DNA of 6,988 nt from JAHEEL01 sp963785245 (GCA_963785245.1 CAWAUO010000021.1:1-6988); one strand, 5' to 3'. Shown: positions 1 to 6,039, counted from the first letter of the stretch. The notes: a model not told the origin generated them from the letters alone. Numbers and translations: made by a program.

Positions 1-298
1 GGAGGTAGTCCCCGATGTACCGCCGGAGGAAGCCGACGAAGCCGTACCGACGCCATTGCTCGACGTGGACGGCCTCGTGCGTGAGCAGCACGAGCGCGTC
101 GCCGTCGTCGATCCGGTCGAGGGCCGACGGGGAGGCGAAGATGACGTTGCGGATCGTCATGGCGTCGGTGCCGCTGGTCCAGAGCCGACCCAACCAGGGA
201 GGCACCGTTCGAATGACAACGGAACCCAACAACGCCGGGTCGGCGTCACCCCCACTCTCGCGGATCGCCGCCTGCATCGATATCGAACGAGTCCTCAT
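1..298 (-). CDS. Small HExxH metallopeptidase-like protein (3' end cut off by window edge)
   Basis: The minus strand stays open from an ATG at 298 to the left edge, giving 99 residues with the C-terminus missing. The key motif is HEAVH at residues 74-78, followed by VEQWRRYG and then FLRRYIGDYL. An HExxH followed by a V-x-Q-W segment and a conserved arginine/tyrosine-rich stretch is typical of short, DUF4157-like gluzincin proteins common in actinobacteria. The two histidines would bind zinc and the glutamate would be catalytic, but activity is not established for most such proteins. No signal peptide or clear membrane segment is visible in the retained part. The start is uncertain: ATG at 298 and ATG at 277 are both possible, neither has an ideally spaced Shine-Dalgarno, and the frame stays open further upstream into leuS. 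The gene is divergent from leuS. The coherent protein-like sequence supports a real gene; the exact function is inference. Confidence 0.72.
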   Translation of the reverse strand, partial: MRTRSISMQAAIRESGGDADPALLGSVVIRTVPPWLGRLWTSGTDAMTIRNVIFASPSALDRIDDGDALVLLTHEAVHVEQWRRYGFVGFLRRYIGDYL

Positions 299-315
299 GG
301 AAGCGAACGATATCG
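278..315. promoter_or_regulatory. Twin CGATATCG palindromes, possible operator pair
   Basis: Two identical 8-bp palindromes, CGATATCG at 278-285 and 308-315, have centres 30 bp apart, close to three helical turns. Each carries a GAACGA hexamer on its inner side (285-290 and 305-310). They bracket the candidate ATG (298-296) of the left-edge minus-strand gene and lie about 90-125 bp upstream of leuS. The arrangement suits a dimeric or cooperative regulator. No known regulator consensus was recognised, and the left copy lies in coding sequence if the 298 start is right. Confidence 0.3.
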
Positions 316-402
316 CCCGGAGACCTTTGTCCGTGTTTCGGACTTGCAGCTCAAGACTCCCCTGCCTCCTACCATTGCCCCTCCACAGCACCGGGACGGG
401 AC

Positions 403-3150
403 ATGGCATACGACCACAGGCAGATCGAGAAGTACTGGCAGGACCGATGGAGCGAGGATGGTCTCTACCGCTCCGTCGTCGATTGGGACCGCCCCAAGCA
501 CTACGCGCTCACCATGCTCCCGTATCCGTCCGGCGATCTGCACATGGGCCACTGGTACGCCATGACCCCGTCGGATGCCAGGGCGCGCTACATGCGCATG
601 AAGGGCTTCAATGTGCTCTTCCCGATGGGTTTCGACGCCTTCGGCCTCCCGGCAGAGAACGCCGCCGTCCAGCGCAACGTCCATCCGGCTGATTGGACCT
701 GGGACAACATCGAACGCATGCGCCGCCAGTTGCGGTCGATGGGAGCGATGTATGACTGGGAGCGCGAGATGGTTTCGTGCGATCCCGAGTACTACGCGTG
801 GACCGAGTGGTTGTTCCGCCGATTCTTCGAAGGCGACATCGCCTACCGGGGTGAGGCCATCGTCAACTGGTCACCGACGCTCGAGACCGTGCTCGCCAAC
901 GAGCAGGTGATCGACGGCAAGGATGAACGCACGGGCCAGCCGGTCATCCAGAGGAAGATGGCGCAGTGGTTCTTTGCGATCACAAAGTACGCCGATGAAC
1001 TCCTCGACTTCTCGACCGTCGACTGGCCCGAGCCGGTCAAGGCGATGCAGACCAACTGGATCGGCCGTTCCGAGGGCGCCGAGGTGGTGTTCGGTACCGA
1101 GGCCGGTGAGGACATCACCGTGTTCACCACCCGTCCCGACACCCTGTGGGGTGCGACGTTCATGGTGCTCGCCCCCGAGCATCCGCTGGTCGACACGTTG
1201 ACCGATGAGGACCACCGGGACGCTGTCAATGCCTATCGGACCGCTTCCGGAGCCCAGTCTGAGTTGGAGCGGATGGAGGCCGATCGCGAGAAGACCGGTG
1301 TGTTCACCGGCGGCTACGCCATCAATCCCGTGAACGGAGCCCAGGTTCCCGTCTGGATCGCCGACTACGTCCTCTTGTCCTACGGATCCGGAGCGATCAT
1401 GGCCGTGCCGGCGCACGACCAGCGAGACTTCGAGTTCGCCCGCCAGTTCGGCCTTCGGATCGCCCCCGTGATCCAACCGGAAGGCGTCGAACCGCTCGAC
1501 GCCGACACGATGGCGGAGGCGTACATCGGACCGGGGACGATGGTCCACAGTGGTCCAATCGACGGCGTCGAGACGACCGAGGCCAAGGGTCGCGCCAATC
1601 CGTCGGTTGCGGCCGCCATTGACTGGCTCGAGGAGAACGACGCGGGTACCGAGGCCGTCAACTACCGCATGCGGGACTGGCTGATCTCCCGCCAGCGCTA
1701 CTGGGGCAGTCCGATCCCGATGATCTACCGCCAGGACGGCACGATCGAAACTGAGAAGGACCTCCCGGTGTTGCTCCCTGAAGCGCCGGAATTCACCGGC
1801 GGACCGAGCCCGCTTGCGACCGACGAGTCCTTCCTCGCCACGACCGATTCCGAGGGCGAACCGGCGCGCCGCGAGAGCGACACCATGGACACGTTCATGT
1901 GTTCATCCTGGTACCCCTACCGGTACCTCTCTCCCCACTTCGATGAGTACCTGTTCGACCCGGAGGAAGCGGCGTACTGGCTTCCCATCGACACCTACAC
2001 GGGCGGTGCCGAGCACGCCACGATGCACCTGCTGTATACGCGGTTCTTCACGAAGGCGATGCGCGATCTGGGCGTGTTCGAGGACACTGAGCGCGTCATG
2101 GCCGAGTACGGCCGTGATCCAGAGGGGTTGTTCGACGAGCCGATGCTCCAGTTGCGCAACCAGGGCCAGATCCTGGGCGAGGAGCGCCCAGGAGACCGGT
2201 TGGTGATCGCAGGAGACTGGGTCGACGGACGGTTCGTCGCCGAGTCGGTCAGGGTCGATGAGCACGCTCACGATGATGCGGCCCCCGTTGTGGGCCAGCT
2301 GATCCGACGCACCGAACGGACACTGCAGGTCGTGACCGCAGATGGCATGGTGACCGTCGAGGTCCCGGACGGCGCCGAGGTCGATGTGCCGGGTATCGAC
2401 GGCATCAACGACGTGACGCAACTCCGCCATCACCTCGAGGTCCAACGGATGTCCAAGTCCAAGGGCAACGTGGTCAATCCGGACGAGCTCGTCGAACGCT
2501 ACGGAGCGGACACCGTCCGCATCTACCTGATGTTCGCCTTCGACTGGGAGAAGGGCGGCCCGTGGGACTCACGCGGAATCGCGGGTGCCCGTCGCTTTGT
2601 CGACGATGTCTGGAAGATCGGCACCACGGACTACCAACCGGATGCGGCAAACGATGAGGCGTCGATGGCGTTGCGCCGGGCGGCCCATCAGGCCATCGAC
2701 AAGGTCGACCGCGACATGGAAGCCTTCAAGTGGAACACGGCCGTTGCCGCTCTGATGACGCTCCGCAACGAACTGCTCGAGGCTCGGCGGACGCGGACGG
2801 TCTCGCTCGCGGCCTGGGATGAAGCCGTCAATGTGCTGCTGCTGTTGCTGGCGCCGATCGCTCCGCACATCTCCGAGGCATTGTGGAACCAGCGCGGCAA
2901 CGACGAGAGCATCCATGTTCAGCCGTGGCCCGAGTCCGATCCGACGGTCGCTGCCGATCAGTCGGTGACCCTGGTGGTGCAGGTGAACGGGAAGGTCCGT
3001 GACCGCATCGAGGTATCGCCCGACATCGACGAGGAGTCCGCGGTCGCAGCTGCGATGGGGACCGAACGGATCCAGGAGTGGCTGGCGCAGGGCGAGGTCC
3101 GCAAGGTCATCGCCCGTCCGCCCAATCTCGTCAACATCGTCGTCACCTAA
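403..3150 (+). CDS. leuS: Leucyl-tRNA synthetase (LeuRS)
   Basis: This cytoplasmic class I aminoacyl-tRNA synthetase (EC 6.1.1.4) joins leucine to tRNA-Leu using ATP. The 915-residue length is within or slightly above the usual bacterial range. The HIGH signature appears as HMGH at residues 47-50. The CP1 editing domain spans roughly 220-420 and includes the threonine-rich TTRPDT (242-247) and the AVPAHDQRDFEFA segment with its editing aspartate (about 334-346). RDWLISRQRYWG lies at 424-435. The KMSKS signature is RMSKS at 682-686. It is preceded by a leucine-specific insertion of about 90 residues (about 588-678), where many LeuRS carry 50-60. The anticodon-binding helical domain follows, and the C-terminal tRNA-binding domain contains VVQVNGKVRDRI. 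ATG 403 is chosen because MAYDHRQIEKYWQ matches the family N-terminus. Its Shine-Dalgarno is weak (GGGACGGG just upstream). The connecting segment after RYWG lacks cysteines, as in E. coli LeuRS. The gene stands alone, with a divergent neighbour upstream and a convergent one downstream. Confidence 0.98.
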   Translation: MAYDHRQIEKYWQDRWSEDGLYRSVVDWDRPKHYALTMLPYPSGDLHMGHWYAMTPSDARARYMRMKGFNVLFPMGFDAFGLPAENAAVQRNVHPADWTWDNIERMRRQLRSMGAMYDWEREMVSCDPEYYAWTEWLFRRFFEGDIAYRGEAIVNWSPTLETVLANEQVIDGKDERTGQPVIQRKMAQWFFAITKYADELLDFSTVDWPEPVKAMQTNWIGRSEGAEVVFGTEAGEDITVFTTRPDTLWGATFMVLAPEHPLVDTLTDEDHRDAVNAYRTASGAQSELERMEADREKTGVFTGGYAINPVNGAQVPVWIADYVLLSYGSGAIMAVPAHDQRDFEFARQFGLRIAPVIQPEGVEPLDADTMAEAYIGPGTMVHSGPIDGVETTEAKGRANPSVAAAIDWLEENDAGTEAVNYRMRDWLISRQRYWGSPIPMIYRQDGTIETEKDLPVLLPEAPEFTGGPSPLATDESFLATTDSEGEPARRESDTMDTFMCSSWYPYRYLSPHFDEYLFDPEEAAYWLPIDTYTGGAEHATMHLLYTRFFTKAMRDLGVFEDTERVMAEYGRDPEGLFDEPMLQLRNQGQILGEERPGDRLVIAGDWVDGRFVAESVRVDEHAHDDAAPVVGQLIRRTERTLQVVTADGMVTVEVPDGAEVDVPGIDGINDVTQLRHHLEVQRMSKSKGNVVNPDELVERYGADTVRIYLMFAFDWEKGGPWDSRGIAGARRFVDDVWKIGTTDYQPDAANDEASMALRRAAHQAIDKVDRDMEAFKWNTAVAALMTLRNELLEARRTRTVSLAAWDEAVNVLLLLLAPIAPHISEALWNQRGNDESIHVQPWPESDPTVAADQSVTLVVQVNGKVRDRIEVSPDIDEESAVAAAMGTERIQEWLAQGEVRKVIARPPNLVNIVVT

Positions 3151-3155
3151 CGCCA

Positions 3156-3276
3156 CGAACCCAGGGTTCTCGGCATCGTATTTGGCGCCGTGGGCCCACA
3201 GAATGACGCCGCTCTCGCCTTCAGCCTGAACTGTGGGCCGTCGGCGTCACATACAAGGTGGAGAACCCTGGGTTCG
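3156..3276. repeat. 121-bp single-centre near-palindrome between convergent genes, possible bidirectional terminator or MITE-like element
   Basis: The outer arms are a perfect 16-bp inverted repeat, CGAACCCAGGGTTCTC at 3156-3171 and its complement at 3261-3276. Moving inward on the same axis (centre 3216), GTATTTGGCGCCG at 3178-3190 pairs with 3242-3254 at 11 of 13 positions plus one G-T pair. GGCCCACAG at 3193-3201 then pairs perfectly with 3231-3239, leaving a 29-nt loop. About 40 of 46 stem positions can pair. Each outer arm also contains a 13-bp palindrome (GAACCC-W-GGGTTC). The element starts 6 bp after the leuS stop and ends 6 bp before the ProA-like stop, so it fills the gap. Either transcript would form the same long hairpin, which fits a two-way terminator. 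No run of T residues follows on either strand, and the long terminal repeats also resemble a non-autonomous mobile element. Confidence 0.8.
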
Positions 3277-3281
3277 CAGCG

Positions 3282-4781
3282 CTAGCGGCCGATGTTTGGG
3301 TCGTCCTGGGTCACTCTCGTCCGGATCGTGTAGACCGAGTCGCCGGAGAGGATGCCGCCGCGACCAAACAACCGCCCGTGCTGCCAGTTCGACAGACCGA
3401 GCTCCGGCTTGTCGAGCGCGTACTGACCATCGACCCAGCGGGTGAATCCGTTGCCGACGAACGGGGCGTCGATCAGACCGAAGAATCGGCCATGCTCCCC
3501 AGCATCGTCCGAGATCAGCGAGACGACGAAGCGAGGGCTGTAGCGGTTGAACCACTCGATGGCGGTGTCCACGGCCGGGACAATGGCCAGGGTGACCTCC
3601 GGGCTCTCCTCCCACTCCCACTCGTCGCCGAGACCGCTCTCTTCAATCGGCTCAGCTTGCCGCTCCTCGTGCTCTCCATCGGCCCGGGCGACCGCAACAC
3701 GCCTGGCGAACCACGCCTTGGGGACGGCTTCGACGGAGGATTCGAGGACGTGGAGCTTGGGACGCACGCCCCTGCGCTCCCCCGCCCGTTCAAGCGCATC
3801 GAGGAAGACCGGCACGAGGTCATCAGCCCGATCGGCAGCGATGCAGCACGTATTGAGCGTGTTGCAGACCTTCCGATCGAGGGAGTGGTAGACGGCCGCG
3901 TCGAACGAGGCAGCGTCTGCGTTCGATCCGGCGATGATCCAGGCGCCTCCGGTGCCGTGGAGGCTCACGGAGTTGCCGGCCTGTCGTGCGACGGCACCGA
4001 GTTGGGCGGTCGCCCCGCCCGAGCCGCGAGCCACGGCGAGCGCGAGTCTCGGATCCGAGAACATGGCCCAGGCTGACGCATGGGCTGCGCTGTCGATGAG
4101 CACGGCCGCGCCGGCGGGGAGACCCGTGAGGGTCAACGCGGGGCGGAGCGCGTGTTCAACGATCGCCCGGGCCGTCTCAAGTGCATCAGAGCCAATGCGG
4201 AAGACGACCGTGTTCCCGCTGCGGAGGACGCCGGTTGCATCGGCGAAGACATTCGGGCGTCCCTCGAATACGAAGCCGACGACGCCGAGACCGTCCCGAA
4301 CCTGATCGACCCGCCAGCCGTCGTGGCTGACCGTTTCCACGACCGATCCGCGGCCACCGGGCGCCTTCGCCCAGGTACGGAGGCCGTCGACCATGTCCGC
4401 ACGCATCTGATCGCTGAGGACGAGGCGCGTCGCCGAACGGCCGCGCGATCGTGCCTTCGCCACGTCGGAGCGGTTCGCCGCTGCGATCGGCGCAAACGAC
4501 ACGTCGTCGGCGAGCGTCGAGGCGAAGAGTTCGTAGAACTCGGAAACCTTGGCATCACTGACGCCGCCCATCTCATCGAATGCCGCGGTGGCAGCGTCCA
4601 CAGCGGCGGTCGCCACGGATTGCTCGACCGCCGGCACGTGCAACAGCGTCCCGTCCGTCTCCATGACGATCAGAGAGTCCCCGGGTTGGAAGGCCGCTGC
4701 GAGTTCGCTACTGACTCGCGAGACGCGGTTGCCACCCCAGACGATCGGCATTCCAGGTGTCAGGTTCTCGATGTGCTCCAT
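3282..4781 (-). CDS. ProA-like aldehyde dehydrogenase (glutamate-5-semialdehyde dehydrogenase family) with N-terminal extension
   Basis: This is a cytoplasmic NAD(P)-dependent aldehyde dehydrogenase superfamily protein most like ProA. ProA reduces gamma-glutamyl phosphate to glutamate-5-semialdehyde in proline synthesis. Supporting segments are GLGVVGFVFEGRPNVFADA (about 164-182), SGNTVVFRIGSDA (188-200), HGTGG (275-279), the catalytic-cysteine motif KVCNTLNT with C306, FNRYSPRF (411-418) and a C-terminal NGFTRWVDG. It is 499 residues against about 415-430 for typical ProA. The excess is about 50 unrecognised N-terminal residues (PGDSLIVMETDG at about 33-44) and an acidic insertion at about 367-396. 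Several usual ProA positions differ: GTG[NV]CH is GTGGAW, and the region before the catalytic cysteine reads LDRK. The native substrate may therefore not be glutamyl phosphate, and no proB is visible. ATG 4781 is the first in-frame ATG, with a modest AGGG upstream. The gene lies 44 bp downstream of the nucleotidyltransferase gene. Confidence 0.82.
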   Translation of the reverse strand: MEHIENLTPGMPIVWGGNRVSRVSSELAAAFQPGDSLIVMETDGTLLHVPAVEQSVATAAVDAATAAFDEMGGVSDAKVSEFYELFASTLADDVSFAPIAAANRSDVAKARSRGRSATRLVLSDQMRADMVDGLRTWAKAPGGRGSVVETVSHDGWRVDQVRDGLGVVGFVFEGRPNVFADATGVLRSGNTVVFRIGSDALETARAIVEHALRPALTLTGLPAGAAVLIDSAAHASAWAMFSDPRLALAVARGSGGATAQLGAVARQAGNSVSLHGTGGAWIIAGSNADAASFDAAVYHSLDRKVCNTLNTCCIAADRADDLVPVFLDALERAGERRGVRPKLHVLESSVEAVPKAWFARRVAVARADGEHEERQAEPIEESGLGDEWEWEESPEVTLAIVPAVDTAIEWFNRYSPRFVVSLISDDAGEHGRFFGLIDAPFVGNGFTRWVDGQYALDKPELGLSNWQHGRLFGRGGILSGDSVYTIRTRVTQDDPNIGR

Positions 4782-4800
4782 GCTGAGACCCTAGAAGCGT

Positions 4801-4823
4801 CCGGTCCCGCATGCGGAGACCGG
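4801..4823. other. Hairpin in the gap between nucleotidyltransferase and ProA-like genes
   Basis: CCGGTC at 4801-4806 pairs with GACCGG at 4818-4823. CCGC/GCGG inside it extends the stem after a single bulged base, leaving a very small CATG-containing loop. It sits in the 44-bp gap on the minus-strand transcript. No T-run follows, so it could be a weak terminator, an mRNA processing or stability element, or chance in GC-rich DNA. Confidence 0.4.
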
Positions 4824-4825
4824 CG

Positions 4826-5434
4826 TCATGTGAGCCGCTCGATCCATGGATTATCTCGGTGGGAACGTTCGATCGCGTCGACCAGCCACGCCCGCCGGTC
4901 GGTGGGCAGCTGGGGCACAACGGTGACAAGATCGGCCTCATCCCATGGGCGCTGGAGCGGCGCCTTGAACAGCATCACGACTTCGGGTGCCAGTGCCGGG
5001 ATTGCCGTGGGGCCGGTCACGATGAGGCGACCCAGGGAGAGGGACACCTCGGGGTTCCTCCGGTAGTGCCACACGCCGTTCTCGATCTCCCCGAACAACA
5101 CTTCGATCCGGTCACCGTCTGCGGCATCGGCGAAGACCTGGTGGACGGGCAGTTCGATCCGGCCCCCGTCCCATGGCACGAGGGTTCCTTCGCCGACCAG
5201 ACCCTCGGGGTGCGGGAGGACCTTGACGATGTCCCGATCGGAGAAGTGATCGTAGACAGCCCGTTGATCGTCCCGAGCGACGAGGAGATCGACGTCGTGA
5301 TGGGAACGCGTCACCGTCCCGACCCAGAGATCGATCGCCCATCCTCCGGCGACGCACCAGGGAACGCTCAGACCCTCGACCGGCCGCAGGAGGTCGCGGA
5401 GTTCGTCGAAGCCCGCGGGCTCCGCCCGGTTCAT
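4826..5434 (-). CDS. Aminoglycoside adenylyltransferase-like nucleotidyltransferase
   Basis: This 202-residue protein belongs to the minimal nucleotidyltransferase superfamily and resembles aminoglycoside 2''-adenylyltransferase-type proteins (PF10706-like). Members of that group transfer AMP from ATP to a hydroxyl, but many chromosomal members have no known substrate. The nucleotide-binding core is visible as CVAGGWAIDLWVG (27-39), followed by HHDVDLLV with metal-binding aspartates D47 and D49. Further on are IEVLFGE (110-116), a likely third acidic site, and LFKAPLQRPWDEADL (155-169), which matches the K-x(n)-R-x-x-DE-D signature near the C-terminus of this family. The reading frame stays open upstream, but ATG 5434 is preferred because the family core begins shortly after it and upstream residues are low-complexity. 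A GGGTGG lies about 6 bases upstream, and the start overlaps the stop of a short upstream frame. The gene may be co-transcribed with the ProA-like gene. Resistance should not be assumed from sequence alone. Confidence 0.85.
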   Translation of the reverse strand: MNRAEPAGFDELRDLLRPVEGLSVPWCVAGGWAIDLWVGTVTRSHHDVDLLVARDDQRAVYDHFSDRDIVKVLPHPEGLVGEGTLVPWDGGRIELPVHQVFADAADGDRIEVLFGEIENGVWHYRRNPEVSLSLGRLIVTGPTAIPALAPEVVMLFKAPLQRPWDEADLVTVVPQLPTDRRAWLVDAIERSHRDNPWIERLT

Positions 5435-5478
5435 CGCCGACCACCCGACACGGCGACGATGGCTCGAATGGACCGCAC
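5431..5478 (-). CDS. Possible 15-residue leader peptide upstream of the nucleotidyltransferase gene
   Basis: A GTG at 5478 follows AAAGGAG (5489-5483) by 4 bases and opens a 16-codon frame encoding VRSIRAIVAVSGGRR. Its TGA stop overlaps the nucleotidyltransferase ATG as ATGA. AAAGGAG is the best ribosome-binding sequence in the region yet has no in-frame start for the downstream gene, so translational coupling would explain it. The peptide itself is unremarkable. This is inference from signal placement only. Confidence 0.28.
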   Translation of the reverse strand: MRSIRAIVAVSGGRR

Positions 5479-5506
5479 GAAGCTCCTTTGCAGCGGGATT
5501 GGCTCC

Positions 5507-5534
5507 AGCGTACCCGGAGCGATCCAGCTGCCAG
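5507..5534 (-). promoter_or_regulatory. Candidate promoter for the nucleotidyltransferase transcript
   Basis: Reading the minus strand, CTGGCA (5534-5529) stands 16 bases before TACGCT (5512-5507). These are partial matches to TTGACA and TATAAT. Transcription would begin near 5500, just ahead of the AAAGGAG at 5489. The same TACGCT hexamer occurs facing the other way at 5585-5590. The match is weak and is called mainly on position. Confidence 0.25.
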
Positions 5535-5603
5535 GGACGAGCGAACCACCGCCTCACCAAGGTCGGACCCGCACCACCGGGTGCTACGCTCGAAGGAGAC
5601 ACC

Positions 5604-5620
5604 GTACGCATGAGGCGTAC
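5604..5620. repeat. Palindrome GTACGC-N5-GCGTAC
   Basis: A perfect 6-bp inverted repeat (5604-5609 and 5615-5620) surrounds ATGAG, which contains the ATG at 5610. It lies about 20 bases downstream of the plus-strand TACGCT. It could be an operator or an mRNA hairpin that hides that start codon. Confidence 0.4.
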
Positions 5621-5760
5621 AACGCCCGCTTTGCCCCGGATCCGTCTGGCGGAGCGACCGCAGGACCTGCAATCTCCGTCGACGCTCTGCGCCTGGCTCG
5701 GTACGCACCTCTCGCGGGGCGTCAGCCCCCGACGGTCCGACGCTTCTGAAGGAGCACCGC

Positions 5761-5808
5761 ATGACCGACACACTCACCATGAACCCCGCAAAGGAGCAGC
5801 CCCGATGA
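5761..5808 (+). CDS. Possible 15-residue leader peptide upstream of the Cys-rich protein
   Basis: An ATG at 5761 stands 6 bases after GAAGGAG (5748-5754), near-ideal spacing, and opens a 16-codon frame encoding MTDTLTMNPAKEQPR. Its TGA overlaps the next gene's ATG as ATGA, and the Shine-Dalgarno of that gene (5790-5796) lies inside the leader. This suits translational coupling. No amino-acid run typical of an attenuator is present, and no family was recognised. Confidence 0.4.
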   Translation: MTDTLTMNPAKEQPR

Positions 5809-5966
5809 AGACGTCCGCATCTCGAGGCACCGCCGACGACCGCTTGCGTTGCACGGCGTGCGGGCATCCCAACCGCGAGCACCACGGCAGCTTGGGTTGC
5901 ACGGTCCCGCAGTGCCCCTGCAAGGAGTACGCCGCTCCGGCCGCGCGCAAGACCAGCGGCAGCTAG
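5805..5966 (+). CDS. Small Cys/His-rich, probably zinc-binding protein
   Basis: This 53-residue protein has AAAGGAG at 5790-5796, 8 bases before ATG 5805. It contains C16-x2-C19-G-H21, histidines at 26-27, then C32, C37-x-C39. The CxxCGH...H...GC...CxC layout is typical of short zinc-ribbon-like proteins scattered in actinobacteria and their phages; none is assigned a function from sequence here. The ends are short and disordered-looking, with a lysine- and alanine-containing tail. A longer form starting at ATG 5610 is in frame (118 residues), but the added part is low-complexity, so the short form is preferred. The gene is divergent from the nucleotidyltransferase gene and convergent with deoC. 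It could act as a nucleic-acid- or protein-binding accessory factor, but that is speculation. Confidence 0.68.
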   Translation: MKTSASRGTADDRLRCTACGHPNREHHGSLGCTVPQCPCKEYAAPAARKTSGS

Positions 5967-5970
5967 GTGT

Positions 5971-5991
5971 GACAACCGGGGACGTTGTCCC
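5971..5991. other. Two mutually exclusive short hairpins after the Cys-rich gene
   Basis: GACAAC (5971-5976) pairs with GTTGTC (5984-5989), while GGGAC (5979-5983) pairs with GTCCC (5987-5991). The two foldings share bases and cannot coexist. They lie just past the stop codon at 5966, so a terminator role is possible, although only a CCCTTCC-type tract follows. Confidence 0.35.
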
Positions 5992-6039
5992 TTCCAGTCC
6001 GTCGTCTTCGACCATGGAAGTGTCGCGAATGCGAGGCGC

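Larger units (their letters stand above)
5479..5760. promoter_or_regulatory. Divergent control region without a convincing gene
   Basis: Together with the overlapping leader frames, this stretch separates two divergent genes. It holds the candidate minus promoter, an outward-facing TACGCT at 5585-5590, and GAAGGAG at 5592-5598. An ATG at 5610 is in frame with the cysteine-rich protein and would add 65 arginine/proline-rich residues to it. A GGGGC-GTCA-GCCCC hairpin lies at 5716-5729 and a second GAAGGAG at 5748-5754. If transcription starts near 5597, the transcript has a leader of about 160 bases containing two hairpins. No known riboswitch class was recognised, and third-position composition in all frames is weaker than in the real genes. 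Confidence 0.4.

Noticed and set aside
196..210. AGGGAGGCACCGTTC resembles the T-box antiterminator core, in the leuS orientation and about 190 bp upstream
   Set aside because: It lies inside the coding sequence of the opposite-strand HExxH gene, where the codons read as a coherent protein. The terminal bases diverge from the consensus, and no specifier loop or terminator was recognised between it and leuS.
3157..3169. GAAC-N5-GTTC as a LexA/SOS box
   Set aside because: The Gram-positive and actinobacterial SOS box has four bases between the halves, not five. The site also lies at gene ends, not in a promoter.
3258..5066. Long plus-strand open frames opposite the ProA-like gene
   Set aside because: They are antisense shadows typical of GC-rich DNA, with arginine/glycine-rich content, no recognisable family, and a clear aldehyde dehydrogenase on the other strand.
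4811..5749. 312-codon plus-strand frame opposite the nucleotidyltransferase
   Set aside because: It is antisense to a well-supported gene over most of its length. Its final 45 codons look mildly protein-like but have no start codon with a ribosome-binding site.
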